From a bacterium (GTDB lineage: Bacteria > UBP6 > UBA1177), in assembly GCA_017961325.1 (NCBI GenBank), contig JAGCXM010000021.1, forward strand, positions 1 to 64,000: a stretch of 64,000 nt of DNA, written 5' to 3'. Made by a program: the position numbers and the translations under genes. This document shows, one piece after another, positions 44,189 to 53,063 of this stretch (its first letter is position 1; each line of letters starts with the position of its first letter). Below the pieces are notes generated by a model, which saw nothing but the letters and a program-made list of their open reading frames with translations, ran no database searches and was not told where the DNA came from.

Positions 44189-44935
44189 TTATTTGCAGGG
44201 TATCCTTGTGCAGTAGCTGCCTTCGGAACTGTCTGATGATGGTGTGCAGGTGTAGTTTGCCGGGCAGTCGGATGGTTTGGAACAATCTTTTTTGCCGCAG
44301 AAACTGCCTAAACCGCTTGTTCTGCAGGCCATGCCTTCGCTGCAATCTTCATCCGCGTGACAGATTCTCATGCAGTAACCGGATGATCCGGCTTGAACGC
44401 ATCTGACGGCATCATCTGTGCCTCCTCCCGGACAATCCGACGCGTATGAACAGCCGTGGCACTGACCTGTTGGAAGGCTTGAGGATGTGCATGTGAGGTT
44501 TTCGCCGCAATCAGAATTTTCGGCACAGAAAAATTTGGGATCGCTTGTGTTTGCACAGTAACCTCCTTTGCATTCGAAGCCTGAAGGACAACCGGAATCT
44601 GAATCGTCAGATTCGGAATCGCTGTCGTCAACAGAGTCCCCATCATCTGATACTGGTGCATTTGTGTCCGGGTCTTCCGGCGTGTCTGTTTCTGAATTCT
44701 CCACAGCGTCTGAATCGGTCGTTTCAGATTCATCGGAAATATCTGTATTGTCTGAATCATCGGAAACTTCGGCATTTTCAGAATCGTTTGCGGTGTCAGT
44801 GTCTGATTCGTCTGTTGTATCTGCGCCATTTACTTCAACGCTGTCCGAATCATTTTTTTCTTTGTCGCCGGAATTTTCCGATGAACATGCAAAACAGAAA
44901 AAAAGTGCTAAAAATAAAACAGAAAGCTTTTTCAT
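44189..44935 (-). CDS. Cys-rich lipoprotein, paralogue of its neighbour
   Basis: Lipoprotein of 248 residues. The signal segment (MKKLSVLFLALFFCFACS) is nearly the same as in the neighbouring 646-residue protein. A linker of about 95 residues is rich in Asp, Ser, Thr and Glu. The Cys-rich domain starts CPSGFECKGGYC and ends CTRIPCK. It starts with the ATG that shares one base with the glmM stop (TAATG), so it is translated from the pyrG-glmM transcript. Function unknown. Confidence 0.87.
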   Translation of the reverse strand: MKKLSVLFLALFFCFACSSENSGDKEKNDSDSVEVNGADTTDESDTDTANDSENAEVSDDSDNTDISDESETTDSDAVENSETDTPEDPDTNAPVSDDGDSVDDSDSESDDSDSGCPSGFECKGGYCANTSDPKFFCAENSDCGENLTCTSSSLPTGQCHGCSYASDCPGGGTDDAVRCVQAGSSGYCMRICHADEDCSEGMACRTSGLGSFCGKKDCSKPSDCPANYTCTPSSDSSEGSYCTRIPCK

Positions 44936-46296
44936 TATTTATCTCCATAAAAAGTTTTAACAAAATCAGCTGCTTTATCAACGGCATTCCGGACTTTGAC
45001 GCTGTCGGGTCCTTCAGCCATAATTCTCATTACAGGCTCGGTTCCGCTGTAACGGACGAGCATTCTGCCGCCGTCAAGAAGGGTTTCCTGCGATTTTATA
45101 AGTTCGCAGAGTCCCGGAATTTCTTCTATCGGTGTTTTTTCTCCTTTAATTCTGACTTTTGTCTGAATCTGCGGGAAAAGTTTGATTTCGTCAGCAAGTT
45201 CCGAAAGTTTTCTGCCGCTTTCGGCTAATATTTTGAGGATCATAAGCGACGCTACGATGCCGTCACCTGTCGGATTTATCTCTTTTATTATGAGGTGTCC
45301 GCTGTTTTCTCCGGCAAGGCTCAACCCTTTTTCATTGATCCTTTCAACGAGGTATCTGTCTCCGACATTCGTTCTTTCAAGGCTTATCCCGCAGTTTGCA
45401 AGGTGTTTTTCAAGCCCGGCGTTGCTCATAACGGTTACTGTTGCCGTGTTTTTAGCCAGTCTGCCGTTTTTGTTGAGATATTTTGCAATGATTCCGATAA
45501 TTTTGTCGCCGTCAACGACCCTTCCGAGTTCATCTATCGTGATGAGTCTGTCGCCGTCGCCGTCGTATGCGAAACCGGCGATACATTTGTGCTCAAGTAT
45601 TTTCGGAGCGAGGTTTTCTGGATGCAGCGCGCCGCAGTTGTCGTTGATGTTTGTGCCGTCAGGAGCAGTGAAAAAGAAAAATTTTTCCATTTTTTCAAAG
45701 GAGCAGAAAATCTTTTCAGCGATTTTCGCCGTTGCGCCGTTTGCACAGTCGATGCAGACTTTGAATGAGCAGTTTTTCAATGATTCAAAGTACTTGACGA
45801 TTCTTGCAACGTATTCGTAAGTCGGATTTCCGGCATTTTTCAATGTTCCTATTTTATCTCCGACAATATTTTCCGCACTGTTTTTAAATAGAATCTCCTC
45901 GATTTCTATCTCTTCTTCGTCGTTAAGCTTTTCTCCCCTTGCGTTGAAAATTTTTATTCCGTTGTCGTCGAAAGGGTTGTGGCTTGCCGAAATGACGATG
46001 CCGAAATCACAGCCGTTGGTGCGGACGAAATCGCTTACGAGCGGCGTTGAAACGACGCCTAAATTTATAACGTTGCCGCCGGCCGCCATAATTCCGGCTG
46101 AAACCGCAGAATTGAGCATTTCTGATGAAATACGGGTATCCGTTCCTATTGCCGCAGTGATTCTTTTTGATGGATTTTTCTTGTAAAACCAATTGGTTAT
46201 CGCTTTTCCGATCAAAACGGCGGATTCAGGAGTGAGCGGATAAACATTTGCCGTCGTTCTTATGCCGTCAGTGCCGAAAATCTGTTTTTTTGCCAT
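44935..46296 (-). CDS. glmM: phosphoglucosamine mutase
   Basis: Enzyme of 453 residues that interconverts glucosamine 6-phosphate and 1-phosphate for UDP-GlcNAc synthesis. The N-terminal FGTDGIRTTAN, the active-site loop SASHNP (phosphoserine near S105), the metal-binding DGDGDR near 240, and the C-terminal phosphate loop RYSGTEPVMRI are all present. Length is normal. It lies 27 bases after pyrG, and its stop overlaps the lipoprotein start. Confidence 0.96.
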   Translation of the reverse strand: MAKKQIFGTDGIRTTANVYPLTPESAVLIGKAITNWFYKKNPSKRITAAIGTDTRISSEMLNSAVSAGIMAAGGNVINLGVVSTPLVSDFVRTNGCDFGIVISASHNPFDDNGIKIFNARGEKLNDEEEIEIEEILFKNSAENIVGDKIGTLKNAGNPTYEYVARIVKYFESLKNCSFKVCIDCANGATAKIAEKIFCSFEKMEKFFFFTAPDGTNINDNCGALHPENLAPKILEHKCIAGFAYDGDGDRLITIDELGRVVDGDKIIGIIAKYLNKNGRLAKNTATVTVMSNAGLEKHLANCGISLERTNVGDRYLVERINEKGLSLAGENSGHLIIKEINPTGDGIVASLMILKILAESGRKLSELADEIKLFPQIQTKVRIKGEKTPIEEIPGLCELIKSQETLLDGGRMLVRYSGTEPVMRIMAEGPDSVKVRNAVDKAADFVKTFYGDK

Positions 46297-46323
46297 TTTT
46301 TCTCCTGTTTTCAGTAAGTTATT

Positions 46324-47970
46324 CTATTTTGCCTTGCGTTTTCTTTCAAGTGCCGCTTTTACGAGCCCGTTGAAGAGAGGGTGGGGATAGGTCGGTCTGC
46401 TTTTGAATTCGGGATGGAACTGGCACGCCTCAAAGTACGGATGGTCGTCAAGTTCTATCATTTCGACGAGTTTACCGTCCGGCGAAGTGCCGACGATCTT
46501 GAGCCCTGCCTTTTCAAGTTCTTCGCGGAACTTGCTGTCGTAGTTGAATTCATAGCGGTGGCGGTGGCGTTCGCTGATGGATTCGCTCTTGTAAAGTTTT
46601 GCTGCTTTCGAGCCTTTCACAAGGTTGCAGGGATATGCGCCGAGCCTCATTGTGCCGCCTTTTGCGGTGACTTTTTTCTGTTCGTCCATGAGGTCTATGA
46701 CCGGATGTTTCGTTTTTGCGTCGAATTCTGTCGAGTTGGCATCCTTCCAGCCGATGACGTTTCTCGCGTATTCGATTACGCAGCACTGCATGCCCAAGCA
46801 TATTCCGAGAAGAGGAACTTTGTTTTCACGGGCGTATCTTATCGCTATGCACTTGCCGTTTACGCCGCGCGTGCCGAATCCGCCGGGGATAAGGATGCCG
46901 TCAGCCTTTTTAAGAAGGTTTTTGTTCTTTTCAAGGTCTTCCGCTTCGATGCATTCGACGTGAACTTTAGCGTTGTTCGCCATTCCGGCATGCTGAAGCG
47001 CCTCGTGGACCGATTTGTATGCGTCTCTGATCGCGATGTACTTTCCGACAAGCGCGATCGTGCATTCATATTTCGGCTTAGTCGCCTTGCGGACAAGCAT
47101 ATCCCAGTCAGTGTGGATTACCGGTTTGATCGGGAGCTTGAGCTGTTCAAGTATCCTGAGGTCGAGCTCCTGTTTTAAAAGTTCGCGCGGAACAGAGTAA
47201 ACGGAATCGGTAACGTCCTTTTCTTCGATTACGCATTCAGGTCTGACGTTGCAGAAAAGCGCCAGTTTTTCGAGATGTTCCTTAGGGATCGTCATTTCGG
47301 TACGGCATACGAGAATGTCAGGGATGATACCGATGTTTCTGAGCTCTGCGACGGAATGCTGCGAAGGTTTGGTCTTGAGCTCTCCGGCAGCTTTGAGGTA
47401 GGGGACAAGCGTGAGGTGGACGAAGCAGCTGTTTTCGGGACCTACTTCAAAACGGAACTGACGCGCAGCCTCAAGAAACGGAAGCGATTCGATGTCGCCT
47501 GCAACACCGCCTATCTCGCAAAGTACGATGTCCGCACCGCTTTCAGCAGCCGAGCGGAAGGCATCTTTAATCTCATTCGTGATGTGCGGAACGACCTGAA
47601 CCGTGCCGCCCAGATATTTTCCGGCACGCTCTTTTGCGATGACTGATGAATATATCCTGCCCGAAGTGTAGCTTGAAGCCTTCGTGCAATGTACTCCGGC
47701 GAAACGCTCGTAGTGACCGAGGTCGAGATCTGTTTCGTAGCCGTCATCGGTAACGAAGACTTCACCGTGCTGATAAGGGCTCATCGTGCCGGGATCGACG
47801 TTGAGATATGGGTCGAGCTTCTGCATGAAAACCTGGTATCCGCGGCTTTTCAGAATGAGTGCGAGGGATGCCGAAGTGATACCCTTGCCGAGCGAACTCA
47901 CGACTCCGCCTGTGATGAAAATATATTTTGTCTGAGTTTTGCCTTTTGGTGATACGGTTTTTTTCTGCAT
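46324..47970 (-). CDS. pyrG: CTP synthase
   Basis: Enzyme of 548 residues that aminates UTP to CTP. The start at 47970 has GGAG six bases upstream; the in-frame ATG at 47982 overlaps that site. The N-terminal synthetase begins [15 protein letters not shown] with the P-loop, and [14 protein letters not shown] follows. The C-terminal glutamine amidotransferase has the nucleophile motif GICLGMQ and the His/Glu end CQFHPEFKS. It heads the minus-strand run pyrG-glmM-lipoproteins. Confidence 0.97.
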   Translation of the reverse strand: MQKKTVSPKGKTQTKYIFITGGVVSSLGKGITSASLALILKSRGYQVFMQKLDPYLNVDPGTMSPYQHGEVFVTDDGYETDLDLGHYERFAGVHCTKASSYTSGRIYSSVIAKERAGKYLGGTVQVVPHITNEIKDAFRSAAESGADIVLCEIGGVAGDIESLPFLEAARQFRFEVGPENSCFVHLTLVPYLKAAGELKTKPSQHSVAELRNIGIIPDILVCRTEMTIPKEHLEKLALFCNVRPECVIEEKDVTDSVYSVPRELLKQELDLRILEQLKLPIKPVIHTDWDMLVRKATKPKYECTIALVGKYIAIRDAYKSVHEALQHAGMANNAKVHVECIEAEDLEKNKNLLKKADGILIPGGFGTRGVNGKCIAIRYARENKVPLLGICLGMQCCVIEYARNVIGWKDANSTEFDAKTKHPVIDLMDEQKKVTAKGGTMRLGAYPCNLVKGSKAAKLYKSESISERHRHRYEFNYDSKFREELEKAGLKIVGTSPDGKLVEMIELDDHPYFEACQFHPEFKSRPTYPHPLFNGLVKAALERKRKAK

Positions 47971-48112
47971 AGCTTTCTCCATTGAAGAATTGTTGCCAAA
48001 AATGTTTAAAGAGCTTGCTCAGCATAGGGATTTTTTGTCGAAAGGCAAGATTTCAGGAACGGTTTTATGTGAATCTTGACATCATATATATTCAAGTTAA
48101 TTTGTCTGTTTG

Positions 48113-48123
48113 GACACAGTGTC
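48113..48123. promoter_or_regulatory. operator-like palindrome upstream of the TerB gene
   Basis: GACACAGTGTC is an 11-base palindrome around a central A, 17 bases before the TerB-domain gene. TTGACA at 48076-48081 with TTAATT at 48097-48102 (15-base gap) is a possible promoter just upstream. A repressor site overlapping the leader is plausible; the regulator is unknown. Confidence 0.45.
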
Positions 48124-48139
48124 TGGATAATGAGGCCTG

Positions 48140-49612
48140 ATGACAAAAGAAATCGTCCTTGAAAACTCCTCCAACTTAAACGAAAGTCAGTACCAGGACA
48201 CTCCCATCACCGCATCAGAAGTAAACGATCCCGATATCCCGCAGAAAATCTGGGAAATGATGAAACTTTACGAATACGGCGACGGCTCATACGCGCAGCA
48301 GAAGAAAAATTTTCTCCGTCAGGGCGAGTTCATGAAGGATTTTGAGGACGATTATCACGGCTGGAGCGGAAAATGCACATACTTTTCGCCCTCATATCAC
48401 AATCTCACGCTGAGCCAGCTGAGGAAATATTTTACGTGGAGAACTGCGGCGCGGAAGGTGGAATTTCAGCCAATAGAATCTCCTTTCGTATATCTCTATC
48501 TCAGCGAGCTGCTCTGCGGGATCGGGGCCGAAACACCTGAAGAAACTCTGAAAAAAATGGCTGATTTGGAAAACGGCTTCGTAAATTCGGGTTTTGCCGA
48601 CACGCTTCTGCAGATGCACCTTAAAGAGTGGATGTTTGAATACGCGGTCATTCATGATTTTCAGCCTGAAACTGTCATGCACTATGCCGACCCGCGGATC
48701 CTGGCGCACGACACATACCTTTCGACCCTCAGAAATCCGGCGGCTAAAAAGGATGATGAAATATTTATGGCACTCAGTTTTTTTGCTGAAAAAGATCTTT
48801 TTCTTTCTCCTGTCATAACCGAATGCGAAAGCAGAGGAAAACACCTTTTCGCAGAGCTTTGGAAATGTGTTTCGGCCAGATACGATGAAGGTGGATCCGA
48901 CTTTTTCACGGCATGTTTCGGCGAACCGCAAACTTCAAAGTGGTATCCTCTTTTCAACGCTCTTTTCCGCGATGACGGCGGCGATTCCGACAAAGAATGC
49001 GTCCTGAGCGGATGCAGAAAATACTTTTGCCGCGGCGGCGTCTGGTATGAAGAGTGTTTCAACAGAATTCAGTTTGACAAAGTTAGATTCAACGCGCTTC
49101 TCCACGAAGCTGAAAGAGTTTTCAGAAAATATCTGAAATTGGGAAGAACTCTGCGGCAGAAACCTGATGAAATCTGGGCAACGCAGTATGCCGAGGCAGT
49201 CGTTGCGGCATATAAAAAAGCCGAAGCAGAAGCAAAAAGACCGAAAATAAACATCGATTTGTCGGGACTCGACAAGATCAGAAGCGATGCGGCTCTCACG
49301 CGGGAAAGCCTTCTCACCGAAGATGAGATCGAAGAAGAAAACGCCTCCGGAACAGTTCCTGAAAACGAAGAAAACGGTCTGCTTGACAAGATCCACACAG
49401 AGATCCTGCGAAACCTCCTCAAAACAGGCTCGGCAGACGAATACATCAAAGCCGCGCATCTCATGCCTTCGGTCGTCGCCGACACCATAAACGCAGCACT
49501 ATTCGACAAGATCGGTGACAACATTCTTGAATGTGACGGAAAAACCATTAAGATCGTTGAAGATTATGTTGAAGAAGTCGAAAAATTGCTGCAAAATTCT
49601 AAGCCTTGTTAA
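48140..49612 (+). CDS. TerB_N/TerB_C domain protein
   Basis: Protein of 490 residues. Residues about 40-150 match the TerB_N pattern (FMKDFEDDYHGWSG, YFSPSYHNLTLSQLRKYFTW, SPFVYLYLSELLCGIG). Residues about 340-490 fit TerB_C, with a helical core beginning near FNRIQFDKVRFNALLHEAER and ending in a short C-terminal helix. No TerB metal-binding core domain is obvious between them. In the literature on Ter-linked systems, such proteins are found with superfamily II helicases and P-loop ATPases in proposed DNA-processing or stress systems. Here the matching ATPase and helicase genes follow at 51732 and 53060, separated by an inserted module. GAGG precedes the ATG by four bases. Confidence 0.82.
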   Translation: MTKEIVLENSSNLNESQYQDTPITASEVNDPDIPQKIWEMMKLYEYGDGSYAQQKKNFLRQGEFMKDFEDDYHGWSGKCTYFSPSYHNLTLSQLRKYFTWRTAARKVEFQPIESPFVYLYLSELLCGIGAETPEETLKKMADLENGFVNSGFADTLLQMHLKEWMFEYAVIHDFQPETVMHYADPRILAHDTYLSTLRNPAAKKDDEIFMALSFFAEKDLFLSPVITECESRGKHLFAELWKCVSARYDEGGSDFFTACFGEPQTSKWYPLFNALFRDDGGDSDKECVLSGCRKYFCRGGVWYEECFNRIQFDKVRFNALLHEAERVFRKYLKLGRTLRQKPDEIWATQYAEAVVAAYKKAEAEAKRPKINIDLSGLDKIRSDAALTRESLLTEDEIEEENASGTVPENEENGLLDKIHTEILRNLLKTGSADEYIKAAHLMPSVVADTINAALFDKIGDNILECDGKTIKIVEDYVEEVEKLLQNSKPC

Positions 49613-49633
49613 AAATCCTTTTTCTGCTATAAT
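49606..49633 (+). promoter_or_regulatory. promoter of the second DUF3791/DUF3990 module
   Basis: TTGTTA (49606-49611) and a perfect TATAAT (49628-49633) are 16 bases apart. The -35 box overlaps the last codons of the TerB gene. GGAG follows nine bases before the ATG at 49664. The module can thus be expressed on its own within the larger operon. Confidence 0.65.
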
Positions 49634-49663
49634 CCGCTGTTTTTTTGAGACGGAGACACTCAA

Positions 49664-49888
49664 ATGGCCATTCTTAAACAAAATAACCAGATTTCCTACA
49701 TGGTTGCCTGCGTAAGCGGTTTTGCTGCCGCTCACGATCTTTCAAAGAAAGACGCTTTTATTTACCTTTACAACAACAAAGCGATAGCGTTTTTGAAAGA
49801 GCATTACGAGATCGAACACACTCTTTCGATCGAAGACGCTGTCGAGGATATGGCAGAGATCTGCCGTCAGAACGGAGGAACGCTTTGA
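49664..49888 (+). CDS. DUF3791-like small protein (module copy 2, gene 1)
   Basis: Protein of 74 residues, a paralogue of 33176-33400 with the same spacing of motifs: ISYMVACVSGFAAAHDLS, FIYLYNNKAIAFLKEHYEIE and EDMAEICRQNGG. Its stop overlaps the next start (TTGA). Role in the module is unknown, possibly antitoxin. Confidence 0.8.
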   Translation: MAILKQNNQISYMVACVSGFAAAHDLSKKDAFIYLYNNKAIAFLKEHYEIEHTLSIEDAVEDMAEICRQNGGTL

Positions 49889-50403
49889 TTCTCTATCACG
49901 GGAGCAATACCGAAGTTAAGGAAATCGCTCTGAAAATGTGCAAACCTTTCAGAGATTTCGGCCGAGGATTTTACCTGTCTGATATTCGTGTCCAAGCTGA
50001 GAATATGGCAAAACGTACGGTGAGGATAAAAGGTTACGGCAAGCCGATTTTGAATGTCTATGAAATCAATGACAGCTTTATGAGAAGCAATGATTTGAAA
50101 ATAAAGGATTTTTTGACAATTCCGTCTGAGGAGTGGGCTTTGTTCGTTATGAACAACAGAAATCGTTATTTTTCAGATTTGACTGAACCGCTATGCAACA
50201 ATCAGGATTGCAAGTATGATATTGTCCACGGTCCTGTCGCAAATGATGATATGGCTGTTTTGTTTCAGCAATATGAGCAGAAATTCATAGACATTGAAAT
50301 GCTCAAAAAGCGTATGACTTACAAGGAACTTTCGATGCAGTATTCGTTCCATACGGAAAAAGCTGTGGAACTATTGAAAAAACTGGAGACGATTTATGTA
50401 TAA
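49885..50403 (+). CDS. DUF3990 protein, ADP-ribosyltransferase-like (module copy 2, gene 2)
   Basis: Protein of 172 residues starting with TTG at 49885, overlapping the upstream stop. This mirrors the ATGA overlap of copy 1. The shared motifs are YHGSNT, DFGRGFYLSDIR, HGPVANDD and QYSFHTEKAV. The H-G-S, G-F-Y and late Glu pattern suggests an ADP-ribosyltransferase fold. By eye it is roughly 40% identical to copy 1. It lies between the TerB gene and a nuclease gene. The rare start codon may limit expression of a toxic product; this is inference. Confidence 0.8.
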   Translation: MILYHGSNTEVKEIALKMCKPFRDFGRGFYLSDIRVQAENMAKRTVRIKGYGKPILNVYEINDSFMRSNDLKIKDFLTIPSEEWALFVMNNRNRYFSDLTEPLCNNQDCKYDIVHGPVANDDMAVLFQQYEQKFIDIEMLKKRMTYKELSMQYSFHTEKAVELLKKLETIYV

Positions 50404-50623
50404 AGCGGACAAAAAAGACTGGCTTATCGACTCTCTCACAAAAGAAATTGCAGCTTTCATCGTTGAAGATGAAAAAATAGAATATGAAGAAGCGTTGAAA
50501 AAACTCTACACATCGCGGATTTTTGAAGCTCTTAACGATAAGGAAACAGGGCTTTACCGCGAAGGCGCGGCATATGTTTATCAGCATTATCTTGAAGAAC
50601 AGAAAAACAAAGAATCAAAGTGA
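50396..50623 (+). CDS. third small protein of the module (copy 2, gene 3)
   Basis: Protein of 75 residues, homologous to 33890-34120 (EEALKKLYTSRIFEALND, ETGLYREGAAYVYQHY). It overlaps gene 2 by eight bases, as in copy 1. It ends 18 bases before the nuclease gene. Function unknown. Confidence 0.8.
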   Translation: MYKADKKDWLIDSLTKEIAAFIVEDEKIEYEEALKKLYTSRIFEALNDKETGLYREGAAYVYQHYLEEQKNKESK

Positions 50624-50641
50624 TTTTTTAATTTCATAACC

Positions 50642-51739
50642 ATGACTAACAAAACACAAAGCTATGAAATTCTTTTGAAAGAGTTCAATAATTTACCAAA
50701 GAAGACGCCAAGAGACGAATCATTCATTTCAATTTGCGGATTCCCAAGCCGAGAAAAAGTTTCAAGTAACATTCTGGCTTTTTTTCTGGATACGCATAGA
50801 GAGCATAATTTAAAAAATTTATTTGTGAAAAGCTTATTGGAATCCGTTGGATTAAATGCAAATGATTATCCTGAAGATTTTGAATCAGAGACGGAAGTGT
50901 ATACTAAAAACGGCAAATATATAGATCTGTTTCTGCGTAACGAACGAATAAATATCGTTATAGAAAACAAGATTTATGCCGAATTATATAACGAACTAAC
51001 CGATTATTATGAAAAAGCATTAGAAGAAGTCGAAGAAAAACCTATAGGAATTGTTTTGAGCCTGTTTCCCATAGATGAAAGTAAGAAAAAAGAGGGATCT
51101 GAAAAGTTCAACTTTGTAACATATCAGGATTTCTTTAACAAAGTTAAGGAAAACATTTGGAATTATTTAGAAAAGGCAAATCAAAAATATATACCTTTCC
51201 TGTTGGATTATTTTTACAATATCGAAAATCTTGAACGGGGTGAAAATATGGATAAGGAATTTTTGGAATTTTTGCGTGAACATGAGAAACTTTCTCTAGA
51301 ATTCACTGGCAAAATAGAAGAGTTTAGAAAGAATTTGCGAGATATTGTAAAAAATGTAGGCCAATTAATTGAAGACAAAATTGAAGATAAAAATGTAAAA
51401 ATATGGGCGGCCCGAGACAGAAATAGTCAGGAGCTTTTTGATATTGCCGTTGTCGATTATTATCCGAACAAGGATATTGATATCGCTCTTGATTCCCGTT
51501 TGACTCTGAATGGATGGGAATTTGTTCTTTTTATAAGATCTGATAAATCAAATCAAGTGAACCTGGACGATTATATCAAACAAGTAGGACTTAAAGGAAA
51601 ACTCGAAAACGGGCGTTTTAAATTCGATAAAACTTTCGACTTTGATGCAAAGATAGAAGATGTCTCAGATTTTATCGCAAGCATTATAAATTGTCTGGGA
51701 AAAAAACATGTCGAAAATTCCGGAGAAATAAATGGCTGA
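50642..51739 (+). CDS. PD-(D/E)XK nuclease superfamily protein
   Basis: Protein of 365 residues. The nuclease core is visible in YIDLFLRNERINIVIENKIY near residues 93-112, giving the D and E-x-K of the active site, followed by YYEKALEEV and FNFVTYQDFFNKV as in the PDDEXK_4 group. The C-terminal half is a coiled or helical segment with a second alpha/beta unit. The gene is clearly richer in A+T than the TerB, ATPase and helicase genes around it, which suggests later acquisition. Its end overlaps the ATPase start by eight bases, so it is now coupled to that operon. Probably a DNA-cleaving effector; substrate unknown. Confidence 0.8.
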   Translation: MTNKTQSYEILLKEFNNLPKKTPRDESFISICGFPSREKVSSNILAFFLDTHREHNLKNLFVKSLLESVGLNANDYPEDFESETEVYTKNGKYIDLFLRNERINIVIENKIYAELYNELTDYYEKALEEVEEKPIGIVLSLFPIDESKKKEGSEKFNFVTYQDFFNKVKENIWNYLEKANQKYIPFLLDYFYNIENLERGENMDKEFLEFLREHEKLSLEFTGKIEEFRKNLRDIVKNVGQLIEDKIEDKNVKIWAARDRNSQELFDIAVVDYYPNKDIDIALDSRLTLNGWEFVLFIRSDKSNQVNLDDYIKQVGLKGKLENGRFKFDKTFDFDAKIEDVSDFIASIINCLGKKHVENSGEING

Positions 51740-53063
51740 AGAAAAGAGGATCGTTCCCAAACGCATTGCCCAGACTGTCATAAATTCGCTGAAAGGCGGC
51801 GTTGTTCCGAGGATCGGGCTGCCCTACATCGCGGTTGGCAGGAAAAGCGAGATCGAAGCTCTGCTTCACGATGTCGGGATCATCGCGGAAGGAGGGGCTT
51901 CATTCCGCTTTATCGTCGGAAGATACGGCTCGGGAAAGAGTTTTCTCATCCAGACGATACGGAATTACGTTATGGACAAGGGTTTTATCGTCGCCGATGC
52001 CGATCTTTCGCCCGAAAGAAGGCTTCAGGGAACTCACGGGCAGGGCTTGGCGACTTACCGCGAGCTGATAGGCAATCTTTCTACAAAAACAAAGCCGGAA
52101 GGGGGCGCGCTGACGCTTCTTCTCGACCGCTGGATAAACACGGTGCAGTCTGAAACTATGCAGGAATACGGGTTTTCGCCCGATGATCCGGCACTTGTTG
52201 CTGCTGTCGACAGAAAAATTTACGCCGTCACTTCGGCGGTAAGCGAACTTGTCCACGGATTTGAGTTCGCACGGCTTCTTTCGCTTTATTACCGCGCATA
52301 TTCCGAGGGAAACGACGAAACAAAAATGAAAGTCGTCCGCTGGTTCCGTGCCGAATACGCGACAAAACGCGAGGCAAAGGAAGAACTCGGAGTCAACATC
52401 ATAATCACCGACGACGACTGGTACGAATATCTCAAACTTTTCGCCCTCTTTTTCAGGCTCGCGGGATATGCCGGAATGATGATAATGTTAGACGAACTCG
52501 TAAACATCTACAAGATCCCGAATTCGATAACTCGCCAGTATAATTACGAAAAAATGCTCACGATGTATAACGACACCCTTCAGGGAAAGGCTCGTTATTT
52601 AGGGATAATCATGGGTGCCACGCCGCAGGCGGTCGATGACAAAAGGCGCGGAGTTTACAGCTATGAAGCGCTCCGCTCACGCTTGGCGGAAGGAAAATTT
52701 TCGCGCGAGGGTGCCCGTGACATGCTTGCTCCGGTGATAAGACTTGAGCCTCTGACTGCGGAAGAGATGCTTGTTCTCTGCGAAAAACTTGCCGATATGC
52801 ACGCAGGACTTTACGGATATCAGCGCAAGATCAATGTTGACGACCTGTCATCCTTCATCAAGCTCGAATACGGAAGGATCGGAGCCGATAACAACATCAC
52901 TCCGCGCGAAGTCATCAGAGATTTCATCGAACTCCTTGATCTGATGTATCAGCATCCAACTATGACAATGGCCGACCTCATGCAGTCGGATGATTTCACC
53001 TACACCAAATCGGAAGCCGTTTCCGACCAGACCGAGGCAGATTTTGCGGAGTTCACGATATGA
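51732..53063 (+). CDS. BREX-type ATP-binding protein (DUF2791/BrxD-like)
   Basis: P-loop ATPase of 443 residues. The family beginning IVPKRIAQTVINSLKGGVVP is present. Walker A is GRYGSGKSF near residues 63-71, and Walker B is MMIMLDELVNI near 252-262. The later GIIMGATPQAVDD and RSRLAEGKF segments match BrxD-type proteins. In BREX and related systems the protein works beside a helicase. Its stop overlaps the helicase start (ATGA), a fixed pair. It is the second conserved partner of the TerB-domain gene. Confidence 0.87.
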   Translation: MAEEKRIVPKRIAQTVINSLKGGVVPRIGLPYIAVGRKSEIEALLHDVGIIAEGGASFRFIVGRYGSGKSFLIQTIRNYVMDKGFIVADADLSPERRLQGTHGQGLATYRELIGNLSTKTKPEGGALTLLLDRWINTVQSETMQEYGFSPDDPALVAAVDRKIYAVTSAVSELVHGFEFARLLSLYYRAYSEGNDETKMKVVRWFRAEYATKREAKEELGVNIIITDDDWYEYLKLFALFFRLAGYAGMMIMLDELVNIYKIPNSITRQYNYEKMLTMYNDTLQGKARYLGIIMGATPQAVDDKRRGVYSYEALRSRLAEGKFSREGARDMLAPVIRLEPLTAEEMLVLCEKLADMHAGLYGYQRKINVDDLSSFIKLEYGRIGADNNITPREVIRDFIELLDLMYQHPTMTMADLMQSDDFTYTKSEAVSDQTEADFAEFTI

